Notes under the pieces: generated by a model
Told to the model about the DNA's origin: nothing
Database searches by the model: none
What the model saw: the letters and a program-made list of their open reading frames with translations, nothing else
Position numbers and translations under genes: made by a program
DNA from: Candidatus Saccharimonadota bacterium
GTDB taxonomy: Bacteria; Patescibacteriota; Saccharimonadia; Saccharimonadales; Saccharimonadaceae
Direction: 5' to 3'
DNA length: 12,571 nucleotides
Assembly: GCA_030528815.1 (NCBI GenBank)
Contig: JAUMYE010000020.1
Coordinates: 1 to 12,571 of the forward strand
Part shown: piece by piece, positions 1 through 4,906 of the stretch
Numbering within the stretch: the first letter of the stretch is position 1
Layout: every line of letters starts with the position of its first letter

Positions 1-53
1 GCGCGTCACTGATAATGACGAGGTCTGTGGTTCAAGTCCACATATCCCCACCA
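1..53 (+). tRNA. tRNA-Ile (anticodon GAU), 3' part only
   Basis: The window opens inside a tRNA. The anticodon stem CGTCA (4-8) pairs with TGACG (16-20) around the loop CTGATAA, which places the anticodon GAT at 11-13 and reads Ile AUC/AUU codons. A five-base variable loop follows. The T arm is TGTGG/CCACA (26-30 and 38-42) around TTCAAGT. The 3' acceptor strand TATCCCC (43-49) is followed by discriminator A50 and a genome-encoded CCA at 51-53. The D arm and 5' acceptor strand lie outside the window. The expected partner is GGGGATA at the missing 5' end. Confidence 0.95.
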
Positions 54-63
54 TTCAAAGAAA

Positions 64-84
64 GCCGATGTTTCGGCGTTTTTT
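64..84 (+). terminator. Rho-independent terminator after tRNA-Ile
   Basis: The stem GCCGA (64-68) pairs with TCGGC (73-77) around loop TGTT and is followed by G and six T residues (79-84). It lies 11 bases after the tRNA CCA end and fits termination of the tRNA transcript. Confidence 0.7.
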
Positions 85-128
85 ATTGCTTCCGTATTTG
101 GGTGCTATGATTAAAGAGGAGGATAATT

Positions 129-368
129 ATGAATATCGAAGAAATTGTTAAGACGATCAAAGAAAAAGTGCATCTTGATGATGATATGGCCAAGAAAGCT
201 GGCGAAGCGATTAAGAACATTAACTTTAGTGACAAAAACAGCATGATTGAAACGCTAAAGAAAGTTGGCATTTCTGAGGATATTGCAAACAAGATTTACG
301 ATGCAATTTCTGGCGCTTTGGCTGGCGGTATCGCTGATAAGGTAAAAGGTCTATTTGGTAAGAATTAA
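129..368 (+). CDS. Small helical protein of unknown function, 79 aa
   Basis: I do not recognise this family. The ATG at 129 has a strong Shine-Dalgarno AGAGGAGG at 115-122, six bases upstream, so the start is secure. The product is charged and looks alpha-helical throughout, with many Lys, Asp and Glu residues. It ends in a Gly/Ala-rich amphipathic stretch (SGALAGGIADKVKGLFGKN), which resembles membrane-associating tails of small bacterial proteins; that is inference only. There is no signal peptide, long hydrophobic segment or Cys. The gene stands alone between a tRNA terminator and its own strong terminator (425-454). A TATGAT at 106-111 is too close to the ribosome site to serve as its -10 element, so its promoter is not clear. 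Confidence 0.8.
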   Translation: MNIEEIVKTIKEKVHLDDDMAKKAGEAIKNINFSDKNSMIETLKKVGISEDIANKIYDAISGALAGGIADKVKGLFGKN

Positions 369-424
369 TAAAGCTTGCGTTTAAAAAACGACCGCGTGAG
401 AGCCGCTCTAAGGCCTCTCAAAAC

Positions 425-454
425 AAAAAGACGCATTGAGATGCGTCTTTTTTT
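425..454 (+). terminator. Strong rho-independent terminator of the 79-aa gene
   Basis: Stem GACGCAT (430-436) pairs perfectly with ATGCGTC (441-447) around TGAG. The A-tract 425-429 extends the pairing into the seven-T tail at 448-454. The A-tract makes it potentially bidirectional. Confidence 0.9.
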
Positions 455-474
455 GATAAAAGGGCATATACAAG

Positions 475-551
475 AAAAATCCCGACCTTTTGCTCTCGAT
501 GGTAGGGATTTATGTTTTTGTTTTAAGGACTCTCGCATCATCCTTAGAACT
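475..551 (-). ncRNA. Candidate small RNA on the minus strand
   Basis: Read on the minus strand, a promoter-like TTGCGC-N17-TAAAAT (558-586) would start transcription near 551. The transcript would contain hairpin TAAGGA/TCCTTA (524-546), then a second hairpin (477-511) whose 3' arm ends in a five-U tract (475-479), as in a rho-independent terminator. The predicted RNA is about 75-80 nt. It contains an ATG, but the only Shine-Dalgarno-like bases abut it too closely for a convincing peptide. No known RNA family is recognised. The second hairpin could equally be a backup terminator on the plus strand. Confidence 0.25.
477..511. terminator. Possible bidirectional terminator hairpin
   Basis: AAATCCC (477-483) pairs with GGGATTT (505-511). 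After one mismatch, ACC (485-487) pairs with GGT (501-503). T-rich sequence follows on the plus strand and a five-A tract (475-479) gives a U-tract on the minus strand, so it could terminate in either direction. Confidence 0.45.
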
Positions 552-557
552 AACTTT

Positions 558-586
558 ATTTTATATCACATTTGGTATAAGCGCAA
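558..586 (-). promoter_or_regulatory. Possible minus-strand promoter for the small RNA
   Basis: On the minus strand TTGCGC (581-586) and TAAAAT (558-563) are separated by exactly 17 bases. The -35 match is only partial, so this rests mainly on the -10 element and the downstream hairpin-terminator arrangement. Confidence 0.3.
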
Positions 587-675
587 GTACTTTTTGTGGA
601 AAACTTTAGGAAAACTTTTATGCTTTTTGTAATCTGTTGTTCGGTTATTATAACATAAAAATAAGAAAAAGCGTA

Positions 676-704
676 TTGACAAAAGATAAGCTTTATGTTA
701 GAAT
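676..704 (+). promoter_or_regulatory. Sigma70-type promoter of the KGG stress-protein gene
   Basis: A perfect -35 TTGACA (676-681) lies 17 bases before the -10 TAGAAT (699-704). The expected transcription start is near 711, giving a leader of about 73 nt before the chosen ATG. Confidence 0.85.
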
Positions 705-713
705 AGCCATAAG

Positions 714-738
714 CACCTGAGGGGAATACTTCGGGGTG
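714..738 (+). promoter_or_regulatory. 5'-terminal hairpin in the KGG leader
   Basis: CACCTGAGG (714-722) can pair with CTTC (729-732) and GGGTG (734-738), with one bulged G and a GGAATA loop. It starts within about three bases of the predicted transcription start. It covers a Shine-Dalgarno-like TGAGGGGA (718-725) and an upstream in-frame GTG (736). Confidence 0.4.
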
Positions 739-783
739 GTTATATTAAATAGTATTGGTGGGCAGAAATGGGAATGTACAACA

Positions 784-987
784 ATGGCAGGTACAAAAGC
801 TGGTGGCCAGAAGGCTGCAAACACTAATAAGACAAAGTACGGTAAAGATTTCTACGCAGAAATCGGTCGCAAGGGTGGCCACAATGGTCATACTGGCGGT
901 TTCGCTGCAAACCCAGAACTAGCAAAGATCGCTGGTGCAAAGGGTGGCCGTATTAGCAAGCGTGGTAAAGCAAAAAAGAACGCTTAA
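784..987 (+). CDS. KGG-repeat (stress-induced) small basic protein
   Basis: A 67-aa, very basic, Gly/Lys-rich protein beginning MAGTKAGGQKAANTNKTKYG. It carries two copies of the KGG signature (GRKGGHNG and GAKGGRIS), the hallmark of the stress-induced bacterial acidophilic/KGG repeat family related to E. coli YciG. Members are abundant under stress, but their molecular role is not established. No catalytic motif, membrane segment or signal peptide is visible. ATG 784 is chosen because relatives typically start MAGTKAGG; its ribosome site is weak (GGGA at 770-773). An in-frame GTG at 736 preceded by TGAGGGGA at 718-725 would add 16 residues and cannot be excluded. A strong promoter and strong terminator make this a monocistronic, probably highly expressed gene. 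Confidence 0.88.
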   Translation: MAGTKAGGQKAANTNKTKYGKDFYAEIGRKGGHNGHTGGFAANPELAKIAGAKGGRISKRGKAKKNA

Positions 988-1002
988 TTGATTTGATAAA
1001 AT

Positions 1003-1033
1003 AAAATACTCCGGGTTCTCCGGAGTATTTTTT
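1003..1033. terminator. Bidirectional terminator between convergent genes
   Basis: AAAATACTCCGG (1003-1014) pairs perfectly with CCGGAGTATTTT (1020-1031) around GTTCT, followed by further T residues to 1033. The A-tract gives a U-tract on the other strand, so it can end both the KGG transcript and the facing metalloprotease transcript, whose stop codon (1032-1034) touches it. Confidence 0.9.
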
Positions 1034-1469
1034 AGTCTTCTGGTATTTCTTGTCTTGGCCACTTTTTATTGCATAAAGGGCAATGGTATAAACCATTTGT
1101 GTCTTGGTAGCCATTAATGTTGCAGAATGAACAAAGTGACGCACTGTGCATCCAGTCACGATAACTATCTAGGCGATCCTGAGCAAAATCTTCGTCCCAC
1201 TTGATCTTATATTTTTTAGTGAGCTTTTTGGCGGTTTCCCACGCCTCCGATTCGATGCGAAGCAGGGCAATATCGCTCATATAATCTTGGTTGCCGTTAA
1301 GATAGTGGCCTAATTCGTGTAGAATTAAGAGATCTGGGTGCTCGTTACCACTTTGTTCGTCATAAAAGATTGTATTTGGGGGATGAAAAGCAAAGCGTTC
1401 GCCGCTTTCGAGCTTCAGTTCAGGATAATCCTGAGTAATTTTATTTATTAGCGTGGTTAGCTTTGGCAT
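1032..1469 (-). CDS. ImmA/IrrE-like zinc metalloprotease with C-terminal zinc ribbon
   Basis: A 145-aa protein. HELGH at residues 51-55 is the HExxH zinc-protease signature, and the downstream RIESEAW (71-77) supplies a candidate third Glu ligand, a layout like the ImmA/IrrE (DUF955) family, whose studied members cleave regulators. The C-terminus carries C113xxC116 and C130xxC133, a likely zinc ribbon. There is no signal peptide, so it is probably cytoplasmic. The start is ATG 1469. A TTG at 1487 would add six residues. Either start lies inside the 3' end of the upstream ROK gene, which ends at 1441, so the two are co-transcribed and probably translationally coupled. The substrate is unknown, and the family assignment is by motif only. 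Confidence 0.82.
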   Translation of the reverse strand: MPKLTTLINKITQDYPELKLESGERFAFHPPNTIFYDEQSGNEHPDLLILHELGHYLNGNQDYMSDIALLRIESEAWETAKKLTKKYKIKWDEDFAQDRLDSYRDWMHSASLCSFCNINGYQDTNGLYHCPLCNKKWPRQEIPED

Positions 1470-2244
1470 AGAGGAAACAACCTTCAATAACAGAGAAATT
1501 GCCGTATTTGGCAGCGGTAAATCTTGGAAGAGTCTTGGTGTTTAGCTCATTCTTGAGGATTCTACGAAGTGGTGTGCGGTAACGCTTTAGTTCGAAGCCG
1601 AGTGGACCGCCAAAAACGATGCGGTCTGGCTTGGTTTCGGTAATAACAGGGGCGAGACCGAGGGCGATGCGCTCTGGGATCTCTTTGCTCCAGCACTTCT
1701 TATCTTTAATGTCTTGAACTTTGATACCGTACTGGTCGACAAAAGCCTTAGCGGAGGCTAGATCCTCCCATTCGGACTTCTCGCCATTGTATTCATAGAT
1801 AGTATGACCTGGTTCGAAATCTTGGAACTTTTTAGATAGGACATTATCGTCAACAACGCCGCCACCGATACCGGTAGAGAAGGTTAGATAAAGAGTACGG
1901 CCAGTCTTATTTTTGGCCTCTGCAAGAGCAGCAAGATTGGCATCATTCTCGATATATGCCGGAATATCGAATTCGTCCTTGAGAATTTTGGCTAGATCGA
2001 AGTTTTTCCAAGGGAGATTGCCGAGCCACTGGACCTTGTTATCTTTTACGACCCCTGGTAAAGCAACACCTATGGCCTCGATGCTACCGAGGGCAAAGTT
2101 GCTACGGATTTGCTGAACAAGATTTTTTGCAAAGTTATTTTGGTCGTGAATAGTAGGGAACTTGATAGAATGAAGAATTTTACCTTTTGGGTTTGCGATG
2201 GCGAGCAAAGTCTTGGTGCCACCGACATCGATAAGTAAATACAT
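1441..2244 (-). CDS. ROK-family sugar kinase-like protein lacking the zinc motif
   Basis: A 267-aa protein with the ASKHA/ROK layout: phosphate-1 loop DVGGTKT (6-12), GVALPG (59-64), sugar and catalytic-base segment ENDAN (99-103, D101 the likely base) and phosphate-2 loop STGIGGG (123-129). EPGH (144-147) matches the conserved sugar-contacting E-x-G-H. The Cys-rich zinc motif that usually follows it in ROK proteins is absent. No helix-turn-helix is fused, so it is a kinase-type rather than repressor-type ROK protein. ROK enzymes phosphorylate hexoses such as glucose, fructose or N-acetylmannosamine; the substrate cannot be read here. ATG 2244 begins exactly at the family motif; longer starts add unrelated residues. 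No Shine-Dalgarno is visible and a -10-like element sits six bases upstream. Its 3' end overlaps the metalloprotease gene. Confidence 0.9.
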   Translation of the reverse strand: MYLLIDVGGTKTLLAIANPKGKILHSIKFPTIHDQNNFAKNLVQQIRSNFALGSIEAIGVALPGVVKDNKVQWLGNLPWKNFDLAKILKDEFDIPAYIENDANLAALAEAKNKTGRTLYLTFSTGIGGGVVDDNVLSKKFQDFEPGHTIYEYNGEKSEWEDLASAKAFVDQYGIKVQDIKDKKCWSKEIPERIALGLAPVITETKPDRIVFGGPLGFELKRYRTPLRRILKNELNTKTLPRFTAAKYGNFSVIEGCFLYAKANHANK

Positions 2245-2250
2245 ACTTAA

Positions 2251-2256
2251 AGTATA
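2251..2256 (-). promoter_or_regulatory. Leaderless-type -10 element of the ROK gene
   Basis: Minus-strand TATACT ends six bases before the ATG at 2244 and there is no ribosome site between. This is the geometry of a leaderless start. No -35 is recognisable. A TATAAT at 2285-2290 on the same strand is an alternative that would give a leader of about 35 nt without a Shine-Dalgarno. Confidence 0.45.
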
Positions 2257-2309
2257 ACGAAAAGTTTGTATCTTCGCGAGACGAATTATAGGGGAATTAC
2301 ACTTATGAT

Positions 2310-2338
2310 TTGCATTTTTAAGCATAATCTGTTATAAT
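2310..2338 (+). promoter_or_regulatory. Extended -10 promoter of the IPKTG coiled-coil gene
   Basis: TTGCAT (2310-2315), a 17-base spacer and TATAAT (2333-2338), with the extended -10 TG at 2330-2331. It is divergent from the ROK gene promoter. Transcription should start near 2345. Confidence 0.7.
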
Positions 2339-2376
2339 AGAAGAATATTTTAGGAGTTTTTGGGAGAAAACTAATA

Positions 2377-2814
2377 ATGGATAACAGAACTAAATATAAG
2401 CGTTGGGCAATCGGCGCTCTTGCAGTGCTTGGTCTTGTTATTTTGCTTGCAGTAATCATTATTGCTGGCACCGTCGGAAAGACGCCAAAGGCAAACCAGG
2501 ACAACGGCAGGACAGAGGTCGCTACTGCACAAGATAACGACGCAGAGAAGAAAGCCGACGAAGAAGCCGCAAGAAAGAAAGCCGAGGAAGAAGCTGAAGC
2601 TCAGAGACAGGCCGAAGAACAGGCTCGCCAGGAAGCTGAAGCAAAGGCTGCTGCTCAGCAGCAGGCTCAGGCTAACCAGCCAGCAGAGGTAACTCAGATT
2701 CCTAAGACTGGTCCAGAAGATGCAATTCTTCCTATCGTCTTGATTGCAGTTAGCGCTTATCTCTTCGCTCTTAATGCCAACTGGTTTAAGAACGGTGTTA
2801 AGGACGATAAGTAA
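2377..2814 (+). CDS. Surface-type coiled-coil protein with IPKTG sortase-like motif
   Basis: A 145-aa protein. A basic N-terminus is followed by a hydrophobic segment (about 11-33) that could be a signal peptide or anchor. Residues about 55-100 are an Ala/Glu/Lys/Gln-rich stretch typical of an extended coiled coil. IPKTG (108-112) then resembles the sortase motif LPxTG, followed by a hydrophobic segment (117-133) and a short charged tail (NWFKNGVKDDK). That order (signal, rod, PxTG, membrane segment, charged tail) is the layout of cell-wall-anchored proteins, which Saccharibacteria are thought to use on their surface. No sortase gene lies in this window, so covalent anchoring is inference. 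The start has GGGAG at 2362-2366. It is monocistronic, with its own promoter and terminator. The function is unknown. Confidence 0.85.
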   Translation: MDNRTKYKRWAIGALAVLGLVILLAVIIIAGTVGKTPKANQDNGRTEVATAQDNDAEKKADEEAARKKAEEEAEAQRQAEEQARQEAEAKAAAQQQAQANQPAEVTQIPKTGPEDAILPIVLIAVSAYLFALNANWFKNGVKDDK

Positions 2815-2850
2815 GAGAGCGTAAGCTTTACTTATTGCTTAAAATAAGGT

Positions 2851-2887
2851 AAAATAGTGAGCAGTTTGGTGCTACTCACTATTTTTT
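2851..2887 (+). terminator. Terminator of the IPKTG coiled-coil gene
   Basis: AAAATAGTGAG (2851-2861) pairs with CTCACTATTTT (2875-2885) and the T run continues to 2887. The loop can form an additional AGCA/TGCT pairing. The A-tract makes it potentially bidirectional. Confidence 0.88.
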
Positions 2888-2914
2888 GTGCTATTTACTA
2901 GCAGAAGAGATAAT
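2886..2914 (+). promoter_or_regulatory. Probable rpsA promoter
   Basis: TTGTGC (2886-2891), a 17-base spacer and GATAAT (2909-2914) place a start near 2921, about 26 bases before the rpsA ATG. The -35 overlaps the tail of the preceding terminator. Confidence 0.5.
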
Positions 2915-2946
2915 GAGTAGCTCCAACGAAAGGAAATATTCAAAAT

Positions 2947-4014
2947 ATGGCTGGAAAAGCTAAAATTACGATGGATGAACTCCTTGCTAGCGAGGATATT
3001 AAGCCTATCGTCCTTGGCGACACAATCGAAGGTACGGTTATGTCAGTCAAGAAGCACGAGATCCTAATCGATCTAGGTGCACGTGGTGTTGGTTATGTAC
3101 CACGCCGTGAGGTGGCCTTTGGTCGCCAGCTTAAGGAAGGCGATGTCGTCTCCGCAAGCGTAGTAGACACAGAAATGGAAGACGGCATGGTTCTTCTATC
3201 TCTCCGCAAGGCAGTCAAAGAGAAGGGCTGGGATGAAATCTCCGCTAAGCTCGAGGCTGGTGAAATTATCGAGGTTGAGCCATTCGATGCAAACCGTGGT
3301 GGTCTCCTTGTAGAATACGAAGGTATTCGTGGCTTCTTGCCAGTTTCTCAGCTTTCCGCTGAGCACTATCCACGTGTTGGTGGTTCTGATAAGGAAGAAA
3401 TCCTTCAGCGCCTCAATGCTTTGGTAGGCAAGGGTATTCGCGTTCGCATCCTTGATGCAGATCGCAAGACAAACAAGCTTATTCTCTCTGAGAAGGAAGC
3501 TATCAAAGATGGCCTAGCTGAGCGCTTTGCTGAGCTTAAGGTTGGTGACACTGTTAAAGGTGTTGCAACTGGCGTCGTAGACTTCGGCGTATTCGTAAAC
3601 GTTGATGGTATCGAAGGTTTGGTACACATTTCTGAGATTTCTTGGGAACGTGTTAACAGCCCAGCAGATTACGTCAAGGTTGGCGACACTGTTGAAGCTA
3701 AGATTATTGCCATCGACAAGGATCGCTTGAGCCTTTCTATGAAGCAGCTTCAGGAAGACCCATGGCTATCTGAAATCGCTAAGTTTAAGAAGGGTGACAA
3801 GGTTGAAGGTACGATTACTCGTATCACTCCATTTGGCGCATTCGTACAGATTTCGCCAGCTGTCGAGGCTTTGGTTCATGTTTCTGAGCTTGGTGAAGGC
3901 AACGATATCGATCCAGAGAAGATCTTCACTCTTAACGAGCGCAAGGAATTCAAGATTCTAGATATCGACAAAGAAGGTCGCAAGATCTCTTTGAGCTTCG
4001 TCGAGAAGAAATAG
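2947..4014 (+). CDS. rpsA: 30S ribosomal protein S1 (four S1 domains)
   Basis: A 355-aa protein of four consecutive S1 (OB-fold RNA-binding) repeats at about residues 20-88, 101-185, 196-268 and 280-352. Repeats 3 and 4 carry the clearest signatures (FGVFVNVDGIEGLVHISEIS and FGAFVQISPAVEALVHVSEL). S1 binds mRNA leaders and helps load them on the 30S subunit, especially those with weak ribosome sites. E. coli S1 has six repeats; four-repeat forms are usual in Gram-positive and CPR bacteria. The start has AAAGGA at 2929-2934, 12 bases upstream. Codon choice is typical of a highly expressed gene (Arg CGC/CGT). It is monocistronic between two terminators. Confidence 0.97.
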   Translation: MAGKAKITMDELLASEDIKPIVLGDTIEGTVMSVKKHEILIDLGARGVGYVPRREVAFGRQLKEGDVVSASVVDTEMEDGMVLLSLRKAVKEKGWDEISAKLEAGEIIEVEPFDANRGGLLVEYEGIRGFLPVSQLSAEHYPRVGGSDKEEILQRLNALVGKGIRVRILDADRKTNKLILSEKEAIKDGLAERFAELKVGDTVKGVATGVVDFGVFVNVDGIEGLVHISEISWERVNSPADYVKVGDTVEAKIIAIDKDRLSLSMKQLQEDPWLSEIAKFKKGDKVEGTITRITPFGAFVQISPAVEALVHVSELGEGNDIDPEKIFTLNERKEFKILDIDKEGRKISLSFVEKK

Positions 4015-4043
4015 TTCTCGGCATTGTCTGAGACGAATTTGTA

Positions 4044-4076
4044 AAAGACCACTCAGTTTTATTGGGTGGCCTTTTT
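4044..4076 (+). terminator. rpsA terminator
   Basis: AAAGACCACTC (4044-4054) pairs with GGGTGGCCTTT (4064-4074), with one A/C mismatch and one G-T pair. The T-tract reaches 4076. Confidence 0.8.
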
Positions 4077-4151
4077 GTGTGTTTGTTTTATGTATCTTAA
4101 AGAAAATGTTTATGGTTGGTAGTTTTTGCCTCGTGTGGCAATAATGAGCGA

Positions 4152-4706
4152 ATGAAGAAGTATGATTTTGAGAGAGATGAGTTGTGGTTTTCTCTTGGTA
4201 CGCTAAGATTATTGGTTTGTGCTAGTGCTACAGGTTTTGCGAGATTTATTTCGAAGATGCGTCGTGAGATTTCTGGCATGAATGGCGAGTGGAGAGAGGA
4301 TATGATTTGTCTTTTGCGCGCTGAAGGAAAGAGAATGGTGCGTCGACAGACGAGGATTTTTGATTTAGTGACTAGCTATTCAATAATAAAGGGCTACCAG
4401 AATAATAAACCGAGTGATTTTCGGAGGATATTGAAGCGTTTTGCGGAACTAAGTAGACAGAATTGGGTGGGTTGGAATAAGCGATTGTTGAGAGAGGTGA
4501 GAAAAAGTGGCATGACTACGGACTTTATTGACGAGGGGCGGCTAAGTGAGAGAAATGAGATCCTTGAGCTAATGGCGGGCGATTATGTAAAAGATAACAA
4601 TCGAAGAAGATTGATTGTTGATTCTAGAAACAATGATACGAAGGTTGTGCTTGAGAAAAATTACGAGGATATAGGCATTTCTCGGTCCTTATTCAAGGAG
4701 TGGTAA
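4152..4706 (+). CDS. Hypothetical basic protein of unknown family, 184 aa, atypical codons
   Basis: I do not recognise this protein. It is rich in Arg, Lys and Glu, looks mostly helical and has no signal peptide or clear membrane segment apart from a short hydrophobic stretch near residues 17-32 (GTLRLLVCASATGFAR). No catalytic motif stands out. Trp is frequent and the chain ends in FKEW. The start is uncertain: ATG 4152 has no good ribosome site; TTG 4116 would add 12 residues. Codon use differs from rpsA and infB on either side: Arg is often AGA, AGG or CGA, Ile is sometimes ATA, and GAG and TTG are frequent. This suggests low expression or a different origin. The gene lies between the rpsA terminator and the GTTAAC inverted repeat. 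Confidence 0.7.
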   Translation: MKKYDFERDELWFSLGTLRLLVCASATGFARFISKMRREISGMNGEWREDMICLLRAEGKRMVRRQTRIFDLVTSYSIIKGYQNNKPSDFRRILKRFAELSRQNWVGWNKRLLREVRKSGMTTDFIDEGRLSERNEILELMAGDYVKDNNRRRLIVDSRNNDTKVVLEKNYEDIGISRSLFKEW

Positions 4707-4709
4707 TAA

Positions 4710-4773
4710 TTTTTTGCAAAAACGTAAAAGTTAACTAGGTTAACTAGGTTAACTTTTACACTTTTTCAAAAAA
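4710..4773. repeat. Long inverted repeat with three GTTAAC units
   Basis: The 12-bp arms GTAAAAGTTAAC (4724-4735) and GTTAACTTTTAC (4748-4759) are perfect inverted repeats. Between and across them TTAACTAGG is repeated in tandem (4731-4739 and 4740-4748, then a partial copy), so GTTAAC occurs three times at 9-bp spacing (4730, 4739, 4748). Outside the arms, AAAAA/TTTTT and TTTTTTG/CAAAAAA (4710-4716 and 4767-4773) extend the symmetry with small internal loops. It could be a terminator for the preceding gene, since T-tracts follow the stem on both strands, or a protein-binding site before infB. Confidence 0.75.
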
Positions 4774-4832
4774 GAGCATGTTGGGGTAAGATGTCTCTCT
4801 GGGGCAGAGTATTAGCATTTTTACCGAATATA

Positions 4833-4841
4833 TGGTACAAT
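4833..4841 (+). promoter_or_regulatory. Probable infB extended -10 promoter
   Basis: TGGTACAAT is an extended -10 (TG at 4833-4834, TACAAT 4836-4841). The position for a -35 (4813-4818, TAGCAT) is poor. Transcription would start near 4848, with a leader of about 59 nt. Confidence 0.5.
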
Positions 4842-4906
4842 AATCTCAAGTATTTTTATTGGCCAAATTTTTTATTAACTTGTAAGCGAAAGGAGCTAGA
4901 AGAAAA

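Larger units (their letters stand above)
369..783. other. 415-bp intergenic region: terminator, hairpins and promoters
   Basis: No protein gene is supported here. The region holds the terminator of the 79-aa gene (425-454), a second long hairpin (477-511), a smaller hairpin (524-546), a possible minus-strand promoter (558-586), a tandem 10-11 bp direct repeat with unit GGAAAACTTTA (598-608 and 609-618), a GTTATTATAAC palindrome (644-654), and the promoter and leader of the KGG gene (676-783). A plus-strand open frame across 375-632 runs through both strong hairpins, lacks a ribosome site and is probably not coding. Confidence 0.6.

Noticed and set aside
106..111. TATGAT as -10 promoter of the 79-aa gene
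   Set aside because: Transcription would start inside the Shine-Dalgarno (115-122), removing the site that clearly sets the ATG.
595..618. DnaA-box-like TGTGGAAAA with tandem GGAAAACTTTA repeats, possible origin
   Set aside because: Only one box-like match is present, with a mismatch, and there is no box cluster, dnaA or dnaN nearby.
375..632. 85-codon plus-strand open frame
   Set aside because: It starts without a ribosome site and runs through two strong hairpins, including the terminator at 425-454. Its composition does not resemble a protein family.
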